Assembly: GCF_030317105.1 (NCBI RefSeq)
Contig: NZ_JASZYG010000006.1
Coordinates: 372,001-436,000 of the forward strand
DNA from: Variovorax brevis
GTDB lineage: Bacteria > Pseudomonadota > Gammaproteobacteria > Burkholderiales > Burkholderiaceae_C
Direction: 5' to 3'
Length of the DNA stretch: 64,000 bases
A program made the position numbers and the translations under genes. The notes beneath the pieces were generated by a model, which saw only the letters and a program-made list of their open reading frames with translations, did no database searches and was not told where the DNA came from. Positions 48,762 to 57,662 of this stretch are shown one piece after another (within the stretch, counting starts at the first letter, position 1; each line of letters begins with the position of its first letter).

Positions 48762-50372
48762 ATGCCCGTCATCGAATCCCGCCTTCAAACTTCCAGCGAC
48801 CTGTTTCAATCGCAGCGCGCCAGCATGCTGGCACTGCTGGGCGAAGTGCGCGCGCACGAGGCGCGCGCCGTCGCCGCGTCGCAAGCCTCGGCCGCGCGCT
48901 TTGCCAAGCGCGGGCAGCTCCTGCCACGCGAGCGCATCGCCCTGCTGCTGGATGCGGGCACGCCTTTCATTCCGATCTCGACACTGGCCGGGCTCGGGCG
49001 CGACAACCCGGACCTGAGCAAGAGCGTGCCGGGCGGCGGCATCATCGCCGGCATCGGCTTTGTGTCGGGCATCCGCTGCGTGGTGAGCGCGTCCGACTCC
49101 GGCATCGATGCGGGTGCGCTGCAGCCCACGGGGCTGGACAAGCAATTGCGCGTGCAGGAAATCGCCCTCGAGAACAAGCTGCCCTACGTGCAGTTGGTGG
49201 AGAGCGCCGGTGCCAACCTCATGGCCTACCGCGTCGAGGACTTCGTGCGCGGCGGCAACATCTTTCGCAACCTCGCGCGCCTGTCGGCGGCGGGCCTGCC
49301 GGTGGTCACGGTGACGCACGGTTCCTCCACCGCGGGCGGCGCCTACCAGACGGGCCTGTCGGACTACATCGTGATGGTGCGCGACCGTTCGCGCGCCTTT
49401 CTCGCCGGGCCGCCCCTGCTCAAAGCCGCCACCGGCGAGATCGCCACCGAAGAGGAACTGGGCGGCGCCGTCATGCACACGCACGTGTCGGGCTTGGGCG
49501 ACTACCTGGCCGAGGACGACCGCGATGCGATCCGCATGGCGCGCGACATCCTGGCCAGCATCGACTGGGAGCGCGGCGAAGCAGCACGCCCCTTCGCGCC
49601 GCCACGCCATTCCGCGGAAGACCTGCTCGGCATCATGCCGACTGATGCCAAACGGCCGGTCGACATGCGCGAGGTGATCGCGCGCATCGCCGACGGCTCC
49701 GAATTCCTGCCTTTCAGCGAGAACTACGGCAGCGCGACCGTGTGCGGCCACATGCGCCTGCACGGGCACGCCGTGGGCGTCATCACCAACAACGGGCCGA
49801 TCGACTCGGACGGCGCGGTGAAGGCCACGCATTTCATCCAGGCCTGCTGCCAGTCGCGCACGCCCCTCTTGTACCTGCAGAACATCACCGGCTACATGGT
49901 GGGCGTGTCGCATGAAGAGGCCGGCATCATCAAGCACGGCTCCAAGATGATCCAGGCCGTGACCAGCGCGACGGTGCCGCAGATCACGCTGTACTGCGGG
50001 GCCTCGTATGGCGCGGGCAACTACGGCATGTGCGGGCGCGGTTTCGGGCCGCGCTTTTGCCTGTCCTGGCCCAACGCGCGCACCGCCGTCATGGGCGGCG
50101 AACAGGCCGCTCGCACCATGGCCATCGTGATGGAAGCGGCCATGGCACGCAAGGGTGCGGTGGACCAGGCGAAGCTCGACGCGATGCAACAGCAGATCAT
50201 CGAACGCTTCGAGCAGCAGATGAGCGTGTTCACCACCAGCGCGCTGCTGCTGGACGACGGCGTGATCGACCCGCGCGACACGCGCGCCGTGCTGGCCGAG
50301 TTGTTTGCCGTGTGCCGCAGCGCCGAGCGGCGCGAGCCGCAGGCCATGCAGTTTTCGGTGGCACGGCCATGA
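48762..50372 (+). CDS. Acyl-CoA carboxylase beta (carboxyltransferase) subunit, AtuC-like
   Basis: The 536-residue carboxyltransferase has RFAKRGQLLPRERIALLLDAGTPF, HGSSTAGGAYQTGLSDY, FLAGPPLLKAATGEIAT and GASYGAGNYGMCGRGF, which form the two ClpP/crotonase-like halves. It moves CO2 from biotin to an acyl-CoA gamma or beta carbon. Motifs such as ATGEIATEEELGGA resemble geranyl-CoA carboxylase AtuC and methylcrotonyl-CoA carboxylase LiuB. The next gene is its biotin partner, overlapping by ATGA. The MITE at 48531-48690 lies just upstream and could carry or disrupt promoter sequence. Substrate assignment to geranyl-CoA is inference. Confidence 0.9.
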   Translation: MPVIESRLQTSSDLFQSQRASMLALLGEVRAHEARAVAASQASAARFAKRGQLLPRERIALLLDAGTPFIPISTLAGLGRDNPDLSKSVPGGGIIAGIGFVSGIRCVVSASDSGIDAGALQPTGLDKQLRVQEIALENKLPYVQLVESAGANLMAYRVEDFVRGGNIFRNLARLSAAGLPVVTVTHGSSTAGGAYQTGLSDYIVMVRDRSRAFLAGPPLLKAATGEIATEEELGGAVMHTHVSGLGDYLAEDDRDAIRMARDILASIDWERGEAARPFAPPRHSAEDLLGIMPTDAKRPVDMREVIARIADGSEFLPFSENYGSATVCGHMRLHGHAVGVITNNGPIDSDGAVKATHFIQACCQSRTPLLYLQNITGYMVGVSHEEAGIIKHGSKMIQAVTSATVPQITLYCGASYGAGNYGMCGRGFGPRFCLSWPNARTAVMGGEQAARTMAIVMEAAMARKGAVDQAKLDAMQQQIIERFEQQMSVFTTSALLLDDGVIDPRDTRAVLAELFAVCRSAERREPQAMQFSVARP

Positions 50373-52333
50373 GCGCACCACGCACACCGTTCCGCAACGT
50401 GCTCGTCGCCAATCGCGGCGAGATCGCGATGCGCGTGATGCGCAGCGCGCGGCAGATGGGACTTCGCACCGTGGCCGTCCATTCCACCGCCGATGCACGT
50501 TCGCCGCATGTGCAGCGGGCGGATGAATCCGTGTGCATTGGCGAGGCGCTGCCGGCGCAAAGCTACCTGCGCATCGACGCCATCGTCGAGGCGGCACGAC
50601 AGAGCGGCGCGGACGCCATCCACCCCGGCTACGGCTTCCTGGCCGAGAACGCCGACTTTGCGCAGGCCTGCCGCGACGCGGGCATCGTCTTCATCGGCCC
50701 GTCGCCCGAGGCGATTCGCGCGATGGGCGACAAGGCGGGCGCCAAGCGCCTGATGGCGGCGGCCGGCGTGCCGTGCATCGCAGGCTATCAAGGCGAAGAC
50801 CAAGGCGCAGCCACGCTGGCGCGTGAAGCGGCGCGCATCGGCTGGCCGGTGATGATCAAGGCGACTGCCGGCGGCGGAGGACGCGGGATGCGGCTGGTGC
50901 CCGCCGCGGCGCAGTTCGAAGAGAGCTTGCGCAGCGCGCAATCGGAAGCGCTGCATGCCTTTGGCGACGCCACCGTCATCCTGGAACGCGCCATCGTCGC
51001 ACCGCGCCACATCGAGATCCAGGTGATGGCCGACCGCCATGGCCATGCGATTCACCTGGGCGAGCGCGACTGCTCGGTGCAACGCCGCCACCAGAAGGTG
51101 ATCGAGGAAGCGCCCTCGCCAGCCGTGTCGCCCGAATTGCGCGAGCGCATGGGCGCGGTGGCCGTGGCCGCCGTGCGGGCCATCCGCTACGAAGGCGCGG
51201 GCACGCTGGAATTCCTGCTCGATGGCGACGGCCAGTTCTGGTTCATGGAAATGAACACGCGGCTGCAGGTGGAGCATCCTGTGACGGAGGCGGTGACGGG
51301 GCTCGATCTGGTGGCCATGCAACTTCGCATCGCGGCCGGCGAGGCGCTGTCGTTGAAGCAGGAAGACGTGCGTTTCAAGGGACACGCCATCGAGGTGCGC
51401 CTTTGCGCGGAAGACCCGTCGCATGACTTCATGCCGCACAGCGGAACGCTCTCGCTGTGGCAGCCCTCGGCGGCGCTGCGCGTGGAGCACGCGCTGGTGT
51501 CCGGCGCCGAAGTGCCACCCTTCTACGACTCGATGATCGCCAAGGTCGTGGCGCACGGCGACACACGCGCTTCCGCGCGGCAGCAGCTCCTGGCAGGCCT
51601 GGAAGACACCGTGGCGCTCGGCGTGTCGACCAACCAGCACTTCCTGCAGCGTTGCCTGGCGCACCCGGTATTCGCCGCGGGCGACGCGACCACGGCGTTT
51701 ATCGGCGCGCATGGCGATGAACTGCTGGCGCGCGACGCAGCCGCCGAATCGCTCGCGGCGCAGTTGGGTGCCGTGCTCCTGCAAGCGGGAACGCGCGTGC
51801 TGCCTTCGCCCCTTGCGCATGGCCTGACGGCGCCTTTGCGCTTCACGCTCGATGGCGCCGCCCACGAAGCCCGCGTGACCTTGCAGGGCGCGGGCGTGTA
51901 TCGCGTCGAAATGCAGGGCGCGCCCGTCGCAGGGATCGGGCTTGACGACATGGGCCACAACGGCGTTCACTTCAGCTGCAACGGCGTGCAGCGGCGTGCG
52001 ATCGTCATTCGCGACGACGACCGCCTGCTGATGCACCTGGCCGGGCGCCCCTTCGAATTGCGCGACCTGTCCCTCGCGCCGCGCGAGCGCGAGGGCGCCA
52101 CGGGCGGCGACGGCTTGTTGCGTGCGTCCATGAACGGCCGCGTCATCGCCCTGCTCGCGGCGGAAGGCGATGTCGTGGCGGCAGGACAGCCCATCGTCAC
52201 GCTCGAAGCGATGAAGATGGAACATCTGCACTGCGCGCCGCACGCGGGCCGCGTCCATGCGCTGCGTGTGTCGGTGGGGGAACAGGTCGCAGCGCGGCAG
52301 GTGGTGGCAGAAGTGGCCGCCATCCATTCATGA
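50369..52333 (+). CDS. Acyl-CoA carboxylase alpha subunit (biotin carboxylase-BCCP), AtuF-like
   Basis: The 654-residue protein has an N-terminal biotin carboxylase (FRNVLVANRGEIAMRV, DAIHPGYGFLAENA, IKATAGGGGRGMRLV, FMEMNTRLQVEHPVTE) and a C-terminal biotinyl domain with EAMKMEH, whose Lys is biotinylated. It carboxylates biotin with bicarbonate and ATP and gives CO2 to the upstream beta subunit. Length fits 3-methylcrotonyl/geranyl-CoA carboxylases. ATG 50369 overlaps the beta-subunit stop. Together they make a probable AtuC/AtuF or LiuB/LiuD complex. Confidence 0.92.
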   Translation: MSAPRTPFRNVLVANRGEIAMRVMRSARQMGLRTVAVHSTADARSPHVQRADESVCIGEALPAQSYLRIDAIVEAARQSGADAIHPGYGFLAENADFAQACRDAGIVFIGPSPEAIRAMGDKAGAKRLMAAAGVPCIAGYQGEDQGAATLAREAARIGWPVMIKATAGGGGRGMRLVPAAAQFEESLRSAQSEALHAFGDATVILERAIVAPRHIEIQVMADRHGHAIHLGERDCSVQRRHQKVIEEAPSPAVSPELRERMGAVAVAAVRAIRYEGAGTLEFLLDGDGQFWFMEMNTRLQVEHPVTEAVTGLDLVAMQLRIAAGEALSLKQEDVRFKGHAIEVRLCAEDPSHDFMPHSGTLSLWQPSAALRVEHALVSGAEVPPFYDSMIAKVVAHGDTRASARQQLLAGLEDTVALGVSTNQHFLQRCLAHPVFAAGDATTAFIGAHGDELLARDAAAESLAAQLGAVLLQAGTRVLPSPLAHGLTAPLRFTLDGAAHEARVTLQGAGVYRVEMQGAPVAGIGLDDMGHNGVHFSCNGVQRRAIVIRDDDRLLMHLAGRPFELRDLSLAPREREGATGGDGLLRASMNGRVIALLAAEGDVVAAGQPIVTLEAMKMEHLHCAPHAGRVHALRVSVGEQVAARQVVAEVAAIHS

Positions 52334-52349
52334 TGAAAGGGAGCTTGTG

Positions 52350-53258
52350 ATGCACGACGACAACACGCGCTATCGATCCGTCTTCGCACCCGGCCTGTTC
52401 GAAGGCCAGGTCGCCATCGTCACCGGGGGCGGCTCGGGCATCGGCCGCTGCAGCGCGCACGAACTGGCCGCGCTCGGCGCGCATGTCGTGCTGGTCGGGC
52501 GCAATCGCGAAAAGCTCGTTGCGGTACGCGACGAAATCGTGCGCGACGACGGCAGCGCGAGCTTCGAGGTCTGCGACATCCGCCAGGAAGACGCGGTGCG
52601 CGCCACCGTCGCCTCGGTGCTGGACGCGCACGGGCGCATCGACGCGCTGGTCAACAACGCGGGCGGGCAATACATCGCGCCGCTCGCCTCCATCTCGGCC
52701 AAGGGCTGGGCGGCGGTGATCGACACCAACCTCACGGGCGGTTTCCTGATGGCGCGCGAGTGCTACGTGCAGGGCATGCAGGCCCAGGGCGGCGCCATCG
52801 TCAACATCGTGGCCGACATGTGGGGCTCGATGCCCAACATGGGCCACAGCGGCGCGGCGCGCACGGGCATGGTGAGCTTCACCGAAACCGCGGCGCTCGA
52901 ATGGGCGGCCAGCGGCGTGCGCGTCAACGCGGTGGCGCCGGGCTACATCGCCTCCAGCGGCATGGACCACTACCCGCCCGAAGCGGCCGACATGCTGCGC
53001 GCCATGCCGCGCACCGTGCCGGCCGGCCGCTTTGGCACCGAGGCCGAGACCTCCGCGGCCATCGCCTTCCTGCTGAGCCCGGCGGCCGCTTTCATCAGCG
53101 GCGCGGTGCTGCGTGTGGACGGCGCGCGACCGCAGGTGCGCATGGGCTGGCCGATGTCGATGCCCAAGCCCGATGTGCGCGAACGCGCGGCGGTGCGGCC
53201 CTTCAATGGATTCCATCGGGCGCAGACGCCGCGCATCTTCGACGAGCGCAAGGACTGA
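52350..53258 (+). CDS. Short-chain dehydrogenase, PECR/AtuG-like
   Basis: The 302-residue SDR has VAIVTGGGSGIGRC (cofactor motif), NNAGGQY and NAVAPGYIASSGMDHYP. In place of the usual YxxxK it has HSGAAR, as in peroxisomal trans-2-enoyl-CoA reductases and 2,4-dienoyl-CoA reductase relatives, so the classic Tyr/Lys pair is absent. A GTG lies one codon upstream (52347). It comes 16 bases after the alpha subunit and before two acyl-CoA dehydrogenases, and likely acts on an enoyl- or keto-acyl-CoA of the same route. Function in this operon is inference. Confidence 0.85.
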   Translation: MHDDNTRYRSVFAPGLFEGQVAIVTGGGSGIGRCSAHELAALGAHVVLVGRNREKLVAVRDEIVRDDGSASFEVCDIRQEDAVRATVASVLDAHGRIDALVNNAGGQYIAPLASISAKGWAAVIDTNLTGGFLMARECYVQGMQAQGGAIVNIVADMWGSMPNMGHSGAARTGMVSFTETAALEWAASGVRVNAVAPGYIASSGMDHYPPEAADMLRAMPRTVPAGRFGTEAETSAAIAFLLSPAAAFISGAVLRVDGARPQVRMGWPMSMPKPDVRERAAVRPFNGFHRAQTPRIFDERKD

Positions 53259-53286
53259 AAGAAGAGAGAGAAGGACGAGAGACACC

Positions 53287-54447
53287 ATGCACTACACCCA
53301 CGAGCACCTGGAAATCCAGAAGACGCTGCGCCGCTTCATCGACGACGAGATCAACCCCCACGTCGACGAATGGGAAGAAGCGCAGATGTTCCCCGCGCAC
53401 GAGGTCTTCAGGAAGCTGGGCAACCTGGGCCTGCTGGGCCTGAACAAGCCCGAAGCCTATGGCGGCGCCGGCCTGGACTATTCCTATGCGATGGCACTGG
53501 CCGAGGCGCTCGGCCATGTGCGATGCGGCGGCGTGCCCATGGCCATCGGCGTGCAGACGGACATGTGCACGCCCGCATTGGCGCGCTTTGGCAGCGACGA
53601 ACTGCGCCGCGAGTTCCTCGTGCCCGCCATTGCCGGCGACACGGTGGGCTGCATCGGCGTGAGCGAACCCGGCGCAGGCAGCGACGTGGCCGGCCTCAAG
53701 AGCGTGGCGCGCAAGGACGGCGACGACTACCTCATCAGCGGCCAGAAGATGTGGATCACCAACAGCCTGCAGGCCGACTGGATGTGCATGCTGGTCAACA
53801 CCGGCGAGGGGCCGGTGCACCGCAACAAGTCGCTGGTCATCGTGCCGATGGATTCGCCCGGCATCGAAGTGGCGAAGAAGATCCGCAAGATCGGCATGCA
53901 TTCGAGCGACACCGGCCTCATCTACTTCGACAACGTGCGTGTGCCCCAGCGCTATCGCATCGGCGAGGAAGGCCAGGGCTTCGTCTACCAGATGCAGCAG
54001 TTCCAGGAAGAGCGCCTGTGGTGCGCGGCCAGTTCGCTGGAGCCGATGGAGCAATGCATTGCCGACACCATCGAATGGGCGCAGCAGCGCAAGTTGTTCG
54101 GTGGCACGCTGGCGGACCAGCAATGGGTGCAGTTCAAGCTGGCCGAACTCAAGACCGAGGTCGAGGCCTTGCGCGCCCTCACCTACCGTGCGTGCGACCT
54201 GCATGTGCAGGGGCAGGACGTGACCGAGCTGGCATCGATGGCCAAGCTCAAGTGCGGCCGGCTCACGCGCGAGGTGGCGGACACGTGCCTGCAGTTCTGG
54301 GGCGGCATGGGCTTCACGTGGGAGAACCGCGTGTCGCGGCTCTATCGTGACGGCCGGCTGGGCTCCATCGGTGGCGGCGCGGACGAGGTGATGCTCGGCA
54401 TCCTCGCCAAGACGATGGGTATCGCCAAGCGCCCGCCACGGGAATGA
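53287..54447 (+). CDS. Acyl-CoA dehydrogenase, AtuD (citronellyl-CoA dehydrogenase)-like
   Basis: The 386-residue flavoprotein has the ACAD middle-domain motif GVSEPGAGSDVAGLKS, MWITNS, and C-terminal FWGGMGFTWENRVSRLYRD with GGGADEVM near the end, where the catalytic acid is expected. Length matches AtuD (386). It removes hydrogens alpha,beta to CoA in the first oxidation. The next gene is another ACAD. The substrate, possibly a branched or isoprenoid acyl-CoA, is inferred from context with AtuC/AtuF-like subunits and cannot be proved here. Confidence 0.88.
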   Translation: MHYTHEHLEIQKTLRRFIDDEINPHVDEWEEAQMFPAHEVFRKLGNLGLLGLNKPEAYGGAGLDYSYAMALAEALGHVRCGGVPMAIGVQTDMCTPALARFGSDELRREFLVPAIAGDTVGCIGVSEPGAGSDVAGLKSVARKDGDDYLISGQKMWITNSLQADWMCMLVNTGEGPVHRNKSLVIVPMDSPGIEVAKKIRKIGMHSSDTGLIYFDNVRVPQRYRIGEEGQGFVYQMQQFQEERLWCAASSLEPMEQCIADTIEWAQQRKLFGGTLADQQWVQFKLAELKTEVEALRALTYRACDLHVQGQDVTELASMAKLKCGRLTREVADTCLQFWGGMGFTWENRVSRLYRDGRLGSIGGGADEVMLGILAKTMGIAKRPPRE

Positions 54448-54454
54448 CGCGTTG

Positions 54455-55618
54455 ATGGACGACGAACTGCGCGCCGAGCGCGAGACGCTGGCCGACGCGG
54501 TCGCACGCTTTGCGCGCACCGAACTGGCGCCCCACATCACCGCGTGGGACGACGCCGGCATGTTTCCGCGCGAGCTTTACCACCGCGCCGCCGAACTCGG
54601 CTTGCTGGGCATCGGCTACCCCGAATCGCTGGGCGGCACGCCGGCCTCCCATGCGCTGAAGCTGCCCATGTGGGTGGCGCTGGCGCGGCACGGCACCAGC
54701 GGCGGCGTGTTCGCCAGCCTGTTCTCGCACAACATCGGCCTGCCGCCCGTGGTGGCGCACGGCAGCGATGCGCTGTGTGCCGAGGTCGTGCCGCCCGTGC
54801 TGCGCGGCGAGAAGATCGCGGCGCTCGCCATCACCGAGCCGGGCGGCGGCTCCGACGTCGCGGCGCTGCGCACCACGGCCCGGCGCGAGGGCGACAGCTA
54901 CGTCGTCAACGGCGAGAAGACCTTCATCACCTCGGGCATGCGCGCCGACTGGCTGACGGTGGCCGTGCGCACGGGCGAGTCGCGCGGCGCGGCGGGCATC
55001 TCGATGCTGCTGGTGCCGGGCGATCTGCCGGGCATCACGCGCACGCCGCTCGCAAAAATGGGCTGGCAATGTTCCGACACGGCGCAGCTTCACTTCGACG
55101 CGGTGCGCGTGCCCGCGCGCTTCCTCATCGGCGAGGAAGGCGCGGGCTTCCGCATGATCATGGGCAACTTCAACGGGGAGCGCCTTGCCATGTCGGCGGG
55201 CGCCCTGGGTTTCGCGCAGGCGTGCTTGGACGAAGCCTTGTCCTGGGCCCGCCAGCGCCGAACCTTCGGCGCCGCGCTCATCGAGCATCAGGCGGTGCGC
55301 CACAAGCTGGTCGACATGCAGATGCGCATCGCCTCGACCGAGGCATGGCTCGAAGCCGTCGCCGCGCAGGGCGACGCATCGGAGGCGCGCGGCATCGTCA
55401 ACGCATCGGACTGGGTGGCGCAGGTCTGCCTGCTCAAGAACCACGCGACGCAGACCATGCAGTTCTGCGCCGACACGGCCGTGCAGGTCCTTGGCGGCAT
55501 GGGCTTCATGCGCGGCACCATCAGCGAGCGCATCTACCGCGAGGTGAAGGTGATGATGATCGGCGGCGGTGCCGAGGAGATCATGAAGGAGCTGGCGGCG
55601 CGGCAGATGGGGTGGTAG
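54455..55618 (+). CDS. Acyl-CoA dehydrogenase (second of tandem pair)
   Basis: The 387-residue ACAD has AITEPGGGSDVAALRTTA, TFITSGM, the FAD/substrate loop NFNGERLAMSAG, and the C-terminal VQVLGGMGFMRGTISERIYRE with GGGAEEIM. A TTG at 54452 precedes the ATG. It starts eight bases after the previous ACAD, so the two are co-transcribed. Sequence divergence within the pair suggests different chain or branching preferences, such as citronellyl-CoA versus shorter intermediates. It closes the five-gene operon. Confidence 0.9.
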   Translation: MDDELRAERETLADAVARFARTELAPHITAWDDAGMFPRELYHRAAELGLLGIGYPESLGGTPASHALKLPMWVALARHGTSGGVFASLFSHNIGLPPVVAHGSDALCAEVVPPVLRGEKIAALAITEPGGGSDVAALRTTARREGDSYVVNGEKTFITSGMRADWLTVAVRTGESRGAAGISMLLVPGDLPGITRTPLAKMGWQCSDTAQLHFDAVRVPARFLIGEEGAGFRMIMGNFNGERLAMSAGALGFAQACLDEALSWARQRRTFGAALIEHQAVRHKLVDMQMRIASTEAWLEAVAAQGDASEARGIVNASDWVAQVCLLKNHATQTMQFCADTAVQVLGGMGFMRGTISERIYREVKVMMIGGGAEEIMKELAARQMGW

Positions 55619-55678
55619 ACGCCCCGCCGTTCGTTCGCAGCGCTTTTCGGGGAGATCTTTCAGAAGCAGTGATTGCGT

Positions 55679-55707
55679 CCGCTTCCTCCCCAAAATTGAG
55701 GAGGCGG
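55679..55707 (+). terminator. Hairpin after acyl-CoA dehydrogenase operon
   Basis: CCGCTTCCT (55679-55687) pairs with AGGAGGCGG (55699-55707) over nine positions with one U-G pair and an 11-base loop. It lies 60 bases after the second dehydrogenase stop and could end the operon, but no U-tract follows. The next gene starts at 55738. Confidence 0.3.
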
Positions 55708-55737
55708 CTTGGCGGTATCCATTTGTATCGTCGGCCC

Positions 55738-56013
55738 ATGCAACCTGCCGTCGAAATCACCAAGCGCGGGGAAACCAGCTTCGACGCCCAGGTGGGCATC
55801 GGCAGCGGCGCGCCACATTACGAGCGCGAAGGCCTGCCGTCGCTGGCCGCCTGCCTGCGCGACGCCGCCGAGGCGCTGGGCGATGAGTTCCCCGTCGTCA
55901 CCGTGGTCTACCAGCGCATCAAGGTGGGCAGCTTTCCGGTGGCTGCCATTTCGCACCGCGCCTGCGAGGTGGCGGAGGAACTGCTGAGCCGCACGGCGGG
56001 GCATCCTGCCTGA
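55738..56013 (+). CDS. Small conserved protein of unknown function
   Basis: The 91-residue product MQPAVEITKRGE... has alternating hydrophobic and polar residues and a central EALGDEFPVVTVVYQRIKVGSFPVA. No family motif, signal or membrane segment is clear. Base usage resembles neighbouring genes, and the frame is open, but no strong Shine-Dalgarno is visible, and an antisense frame covers the same DNA. It follows a hairpin after the acyl-CoA dehydrogenase operon. Coding status is moderately likely. Confidence 0.55.
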   Translation: MQPAVEITKRGETSFDAQVGIGSGAPHYEREGLPSLAACLRDAAEALGDEFPVVTVVYQRIKVGSFPVAAISHRACEVAEELLSRTAGHPA

Positions 56014-56037
56014 GCGTGGTCGGGGGCGACCCGCACC

Positions 56038-56559
56038 CTACCACCCAAAAACCTCGAGGCCGAAGCGGGTCGCGTCCGCCGGAACCGGACCGCCTTCCGC
56101 GAAGGCCTTCCCCAAAAGGTACACCTGCGGCTCGAGCACGAGGCCGCGATGCAACAGGCCGCGTCGCTGGGGGTTCGCAAACAAGGTCGCATTGCGCAAG
56201 TCGCGTGGCCACGCAGGCAACAGCTTGCGTGCCCGCTCGGGCGACACCTGGTGCACCGGCAAGTCGCCACGGCGCTTGGCGAAGGACTGCAGGTACGACT
56301 GCCAGTCGCCATAGGCTTCGGACGACTTGAGCTTGCCATCAGCCTCGTCAATCACGACGAGCACGAACGCACGATGCGCGCGCAAGTCTGCTTCGGGGCT
56401 GGCACCTGCCGCCACGCTTGATACCGGGCTTGAAACCAGGCTTGAAGCAGGCATGGCGCCCGCGCCAGCCGAAGCGTGCGCACATGGCAGCAAGGCCGCG
56501 ACAAGGCCGGCCAGCAGCAGCGCCCGCAGCCCCAGCAGGAACGCAGTGGCCTTCCTCAT
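56038..56559 (-). CDS. Secreted protein of unknown function, coupled to M15 peptidase
   Basis: The 173-residue protein has a signal peptide (FLLGLRALLLAGLVAALLPCAHA), a Ser/Ala/Val-rich linker and a small domain (RAFVLVVIDEADGKLKSSEA, VYLLGKAFAEGGPVPADATR), possibly a thioredoxin-like or DUF4174-type fold; the match is weak. A Cys before HASA may suggest a lipoprotein, but the lipobox is not convincing. Its start overlaps the M15 peptidase stop by ATGA, so it is co-translated and may act with it in the envelope. Confidence 0.7.
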   Translation of the reverse strand: MRKATAFLLGLRALLLAGLVAALLPCAHASAGAGAMPASSLVSSPVSSVAAGASPEADLRAHRAFVLVVIDEADGKLKSSEAYGDWQSYLQSFAKRRGDLPVHQVSPERARKLLPAWPRDLRNATLFANPQRRGLLHRGLVLEPQVYLLGKAFAEGGPVPADATRFGLEVFGW

Positions 56560-57482
56560 GCGCGTCGCAAGGGGTGATGGCGGTCGTACGAGCGCTGGGC
56601 GAAGTAGAACGAGTTCAGGTACTCGTCGCTGGTGTGCAGCACACGCTTGTCGAAGTGCGGCGGGTCCTTGGGGCTGAAGTCGCCGCCCCAGCGCAACCCG
56701 ATGTCCTTGGCCGCCTTCACAAGATCCTGGGCAGCCTGGGTCGCCGTGCCGGCGTTGAACATCGGCGAGGTGTTGACGGTGCTGCCATCGACGATGTTCA
56801 CGTCGAGCGCGTGCCCGATCAGGTGCTGCGAGCTGGAAGCCGGCGGCACCACTGCGCCCGATACCGGCAGGCCCTGCACCCGGAACGCCTGATTCACGCG
56901 GAGCGTCACCTTGTTGTCCTTCGCCTTGGTGTTCATCGATTCCAGCCAGGGCACGAAGTCCTGGTGCACCAGTATCTCGTCGGCACCCGCCGAAGGATAG
57001 TCGAGCACCTCGAAGGTGGACGATCGCACGATGTTCGATAGCTTTCCCACGCTGTAGGCCACCAGTGGACTGGCGAGCTCGAAGCCGCCGTCACGCCAGC
57101 TCACGACTTCGGCAAGCGTCGTCAGGCGAACGAAACCGTCCAGCAGAACGCCACTGGGGGCGGTGTAGGCCTCGATGCTGCCATGCAATGAGTCTCCGGT
57201 GCCGGAGATCCGCAGGCGGTGGGCAATGCGCCTTAGATACCACTGGAAGCGCTTGACGGCCTCCTGGGTCTTCTTGCCGAAGTCGCCGTCGGGGGTCGCG
57301 CTCATCGCGCCGATTTGAACGAGCGCCTCCTGCAACTCGCGCACAGGCTTGCCACCCGGCGACGCACGATCCTTGCCGCCCCACCTTGATCGCGCGTCGT
57401 TGTCCCCGCGCTGCAGGATGATGCCGGGCTGGGCCAGCAGGCTTTCCAGCGTCAGCGTGGCTGTCGGCGGAGTGGTCGACAT
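56556..57482 (-). CDS. M15-family D,D/L,D-peptidase with peptidoglycan-binding domain
   Basis: The 308-residue protein has an N-terminal region with a PG_binding_1 domain (about 40-85: VRELQEALVQIGAMSATPDGDFGKKTQEAVKRFQ) and a C-terminal M15 domain with SQHLIGHALDVNI and RWGGDFSPKDPPHFDK, which hold the His and Asp zinc ligands and the catalytic HFD. It should cleave peptide cross-links or stem peptides of peptidoglycan. No typical signal peptide is evident, so export route is unclear. It overlaps the downstream secreted protein by four bases. VanY-like and endolysin-like uses are both possible. Confidence 0.85.
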   Translation of the reverse strand: MSTTPPTATLTLESLLAQPGIILQRGDNDARSRWGGKDRASPGGKPVRELQEALVQIGAMSATPDGDFGKKTQEAVKRFQWYLRRIAHRLRISGTGDSLHGSIEAYTAPSGVLLDGFVRLTTLAEVVSWRDGGFELASPLVAYSVGKLSNIVRSSTFEVLDYPSAGADEILVHQDFVPWLESMNTKAKDNKVTLRVNQAFRVQGLPVSGAVVPPASSSQHLIGHALDVNIVDGSTVNTSPMFNAGTATQAAQDLVKAAKDIGLRWGGDFSPKDPPHFDKRVLHTSDEYLNSFYFAQRSYDRHHPLRRA

Positions 57483-57662
57483 AGCGGTTGCTCCCGTAGA
57501 TCGTGTTCTGGAACAGGCTACCACCTGCACTCGTGACGTACATGAGCAATATTGGGGAGGTCGACAAGACCCTCTTGACGGCAAGAGCGGCTGGCGCGAT
57601 CCCTTCGGCGTCAACGCGTCCCATGGGATACACCGCAAATGGAAGGCCCCACGTGGGCCGCC

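Noticed and set aside
48699..50597. 632-residue reverse-strand open frame
   Set aside because: Antisense of the carboxyltransferase gene; Arg/His/Ala-rich translation without motifs.
50021..52327. 768-residue reverse-strand open frame
   Set aside because: Antisense of the biotin carboxylase gene in high-GC DNA; His/Arg-rich composition and no family motif.
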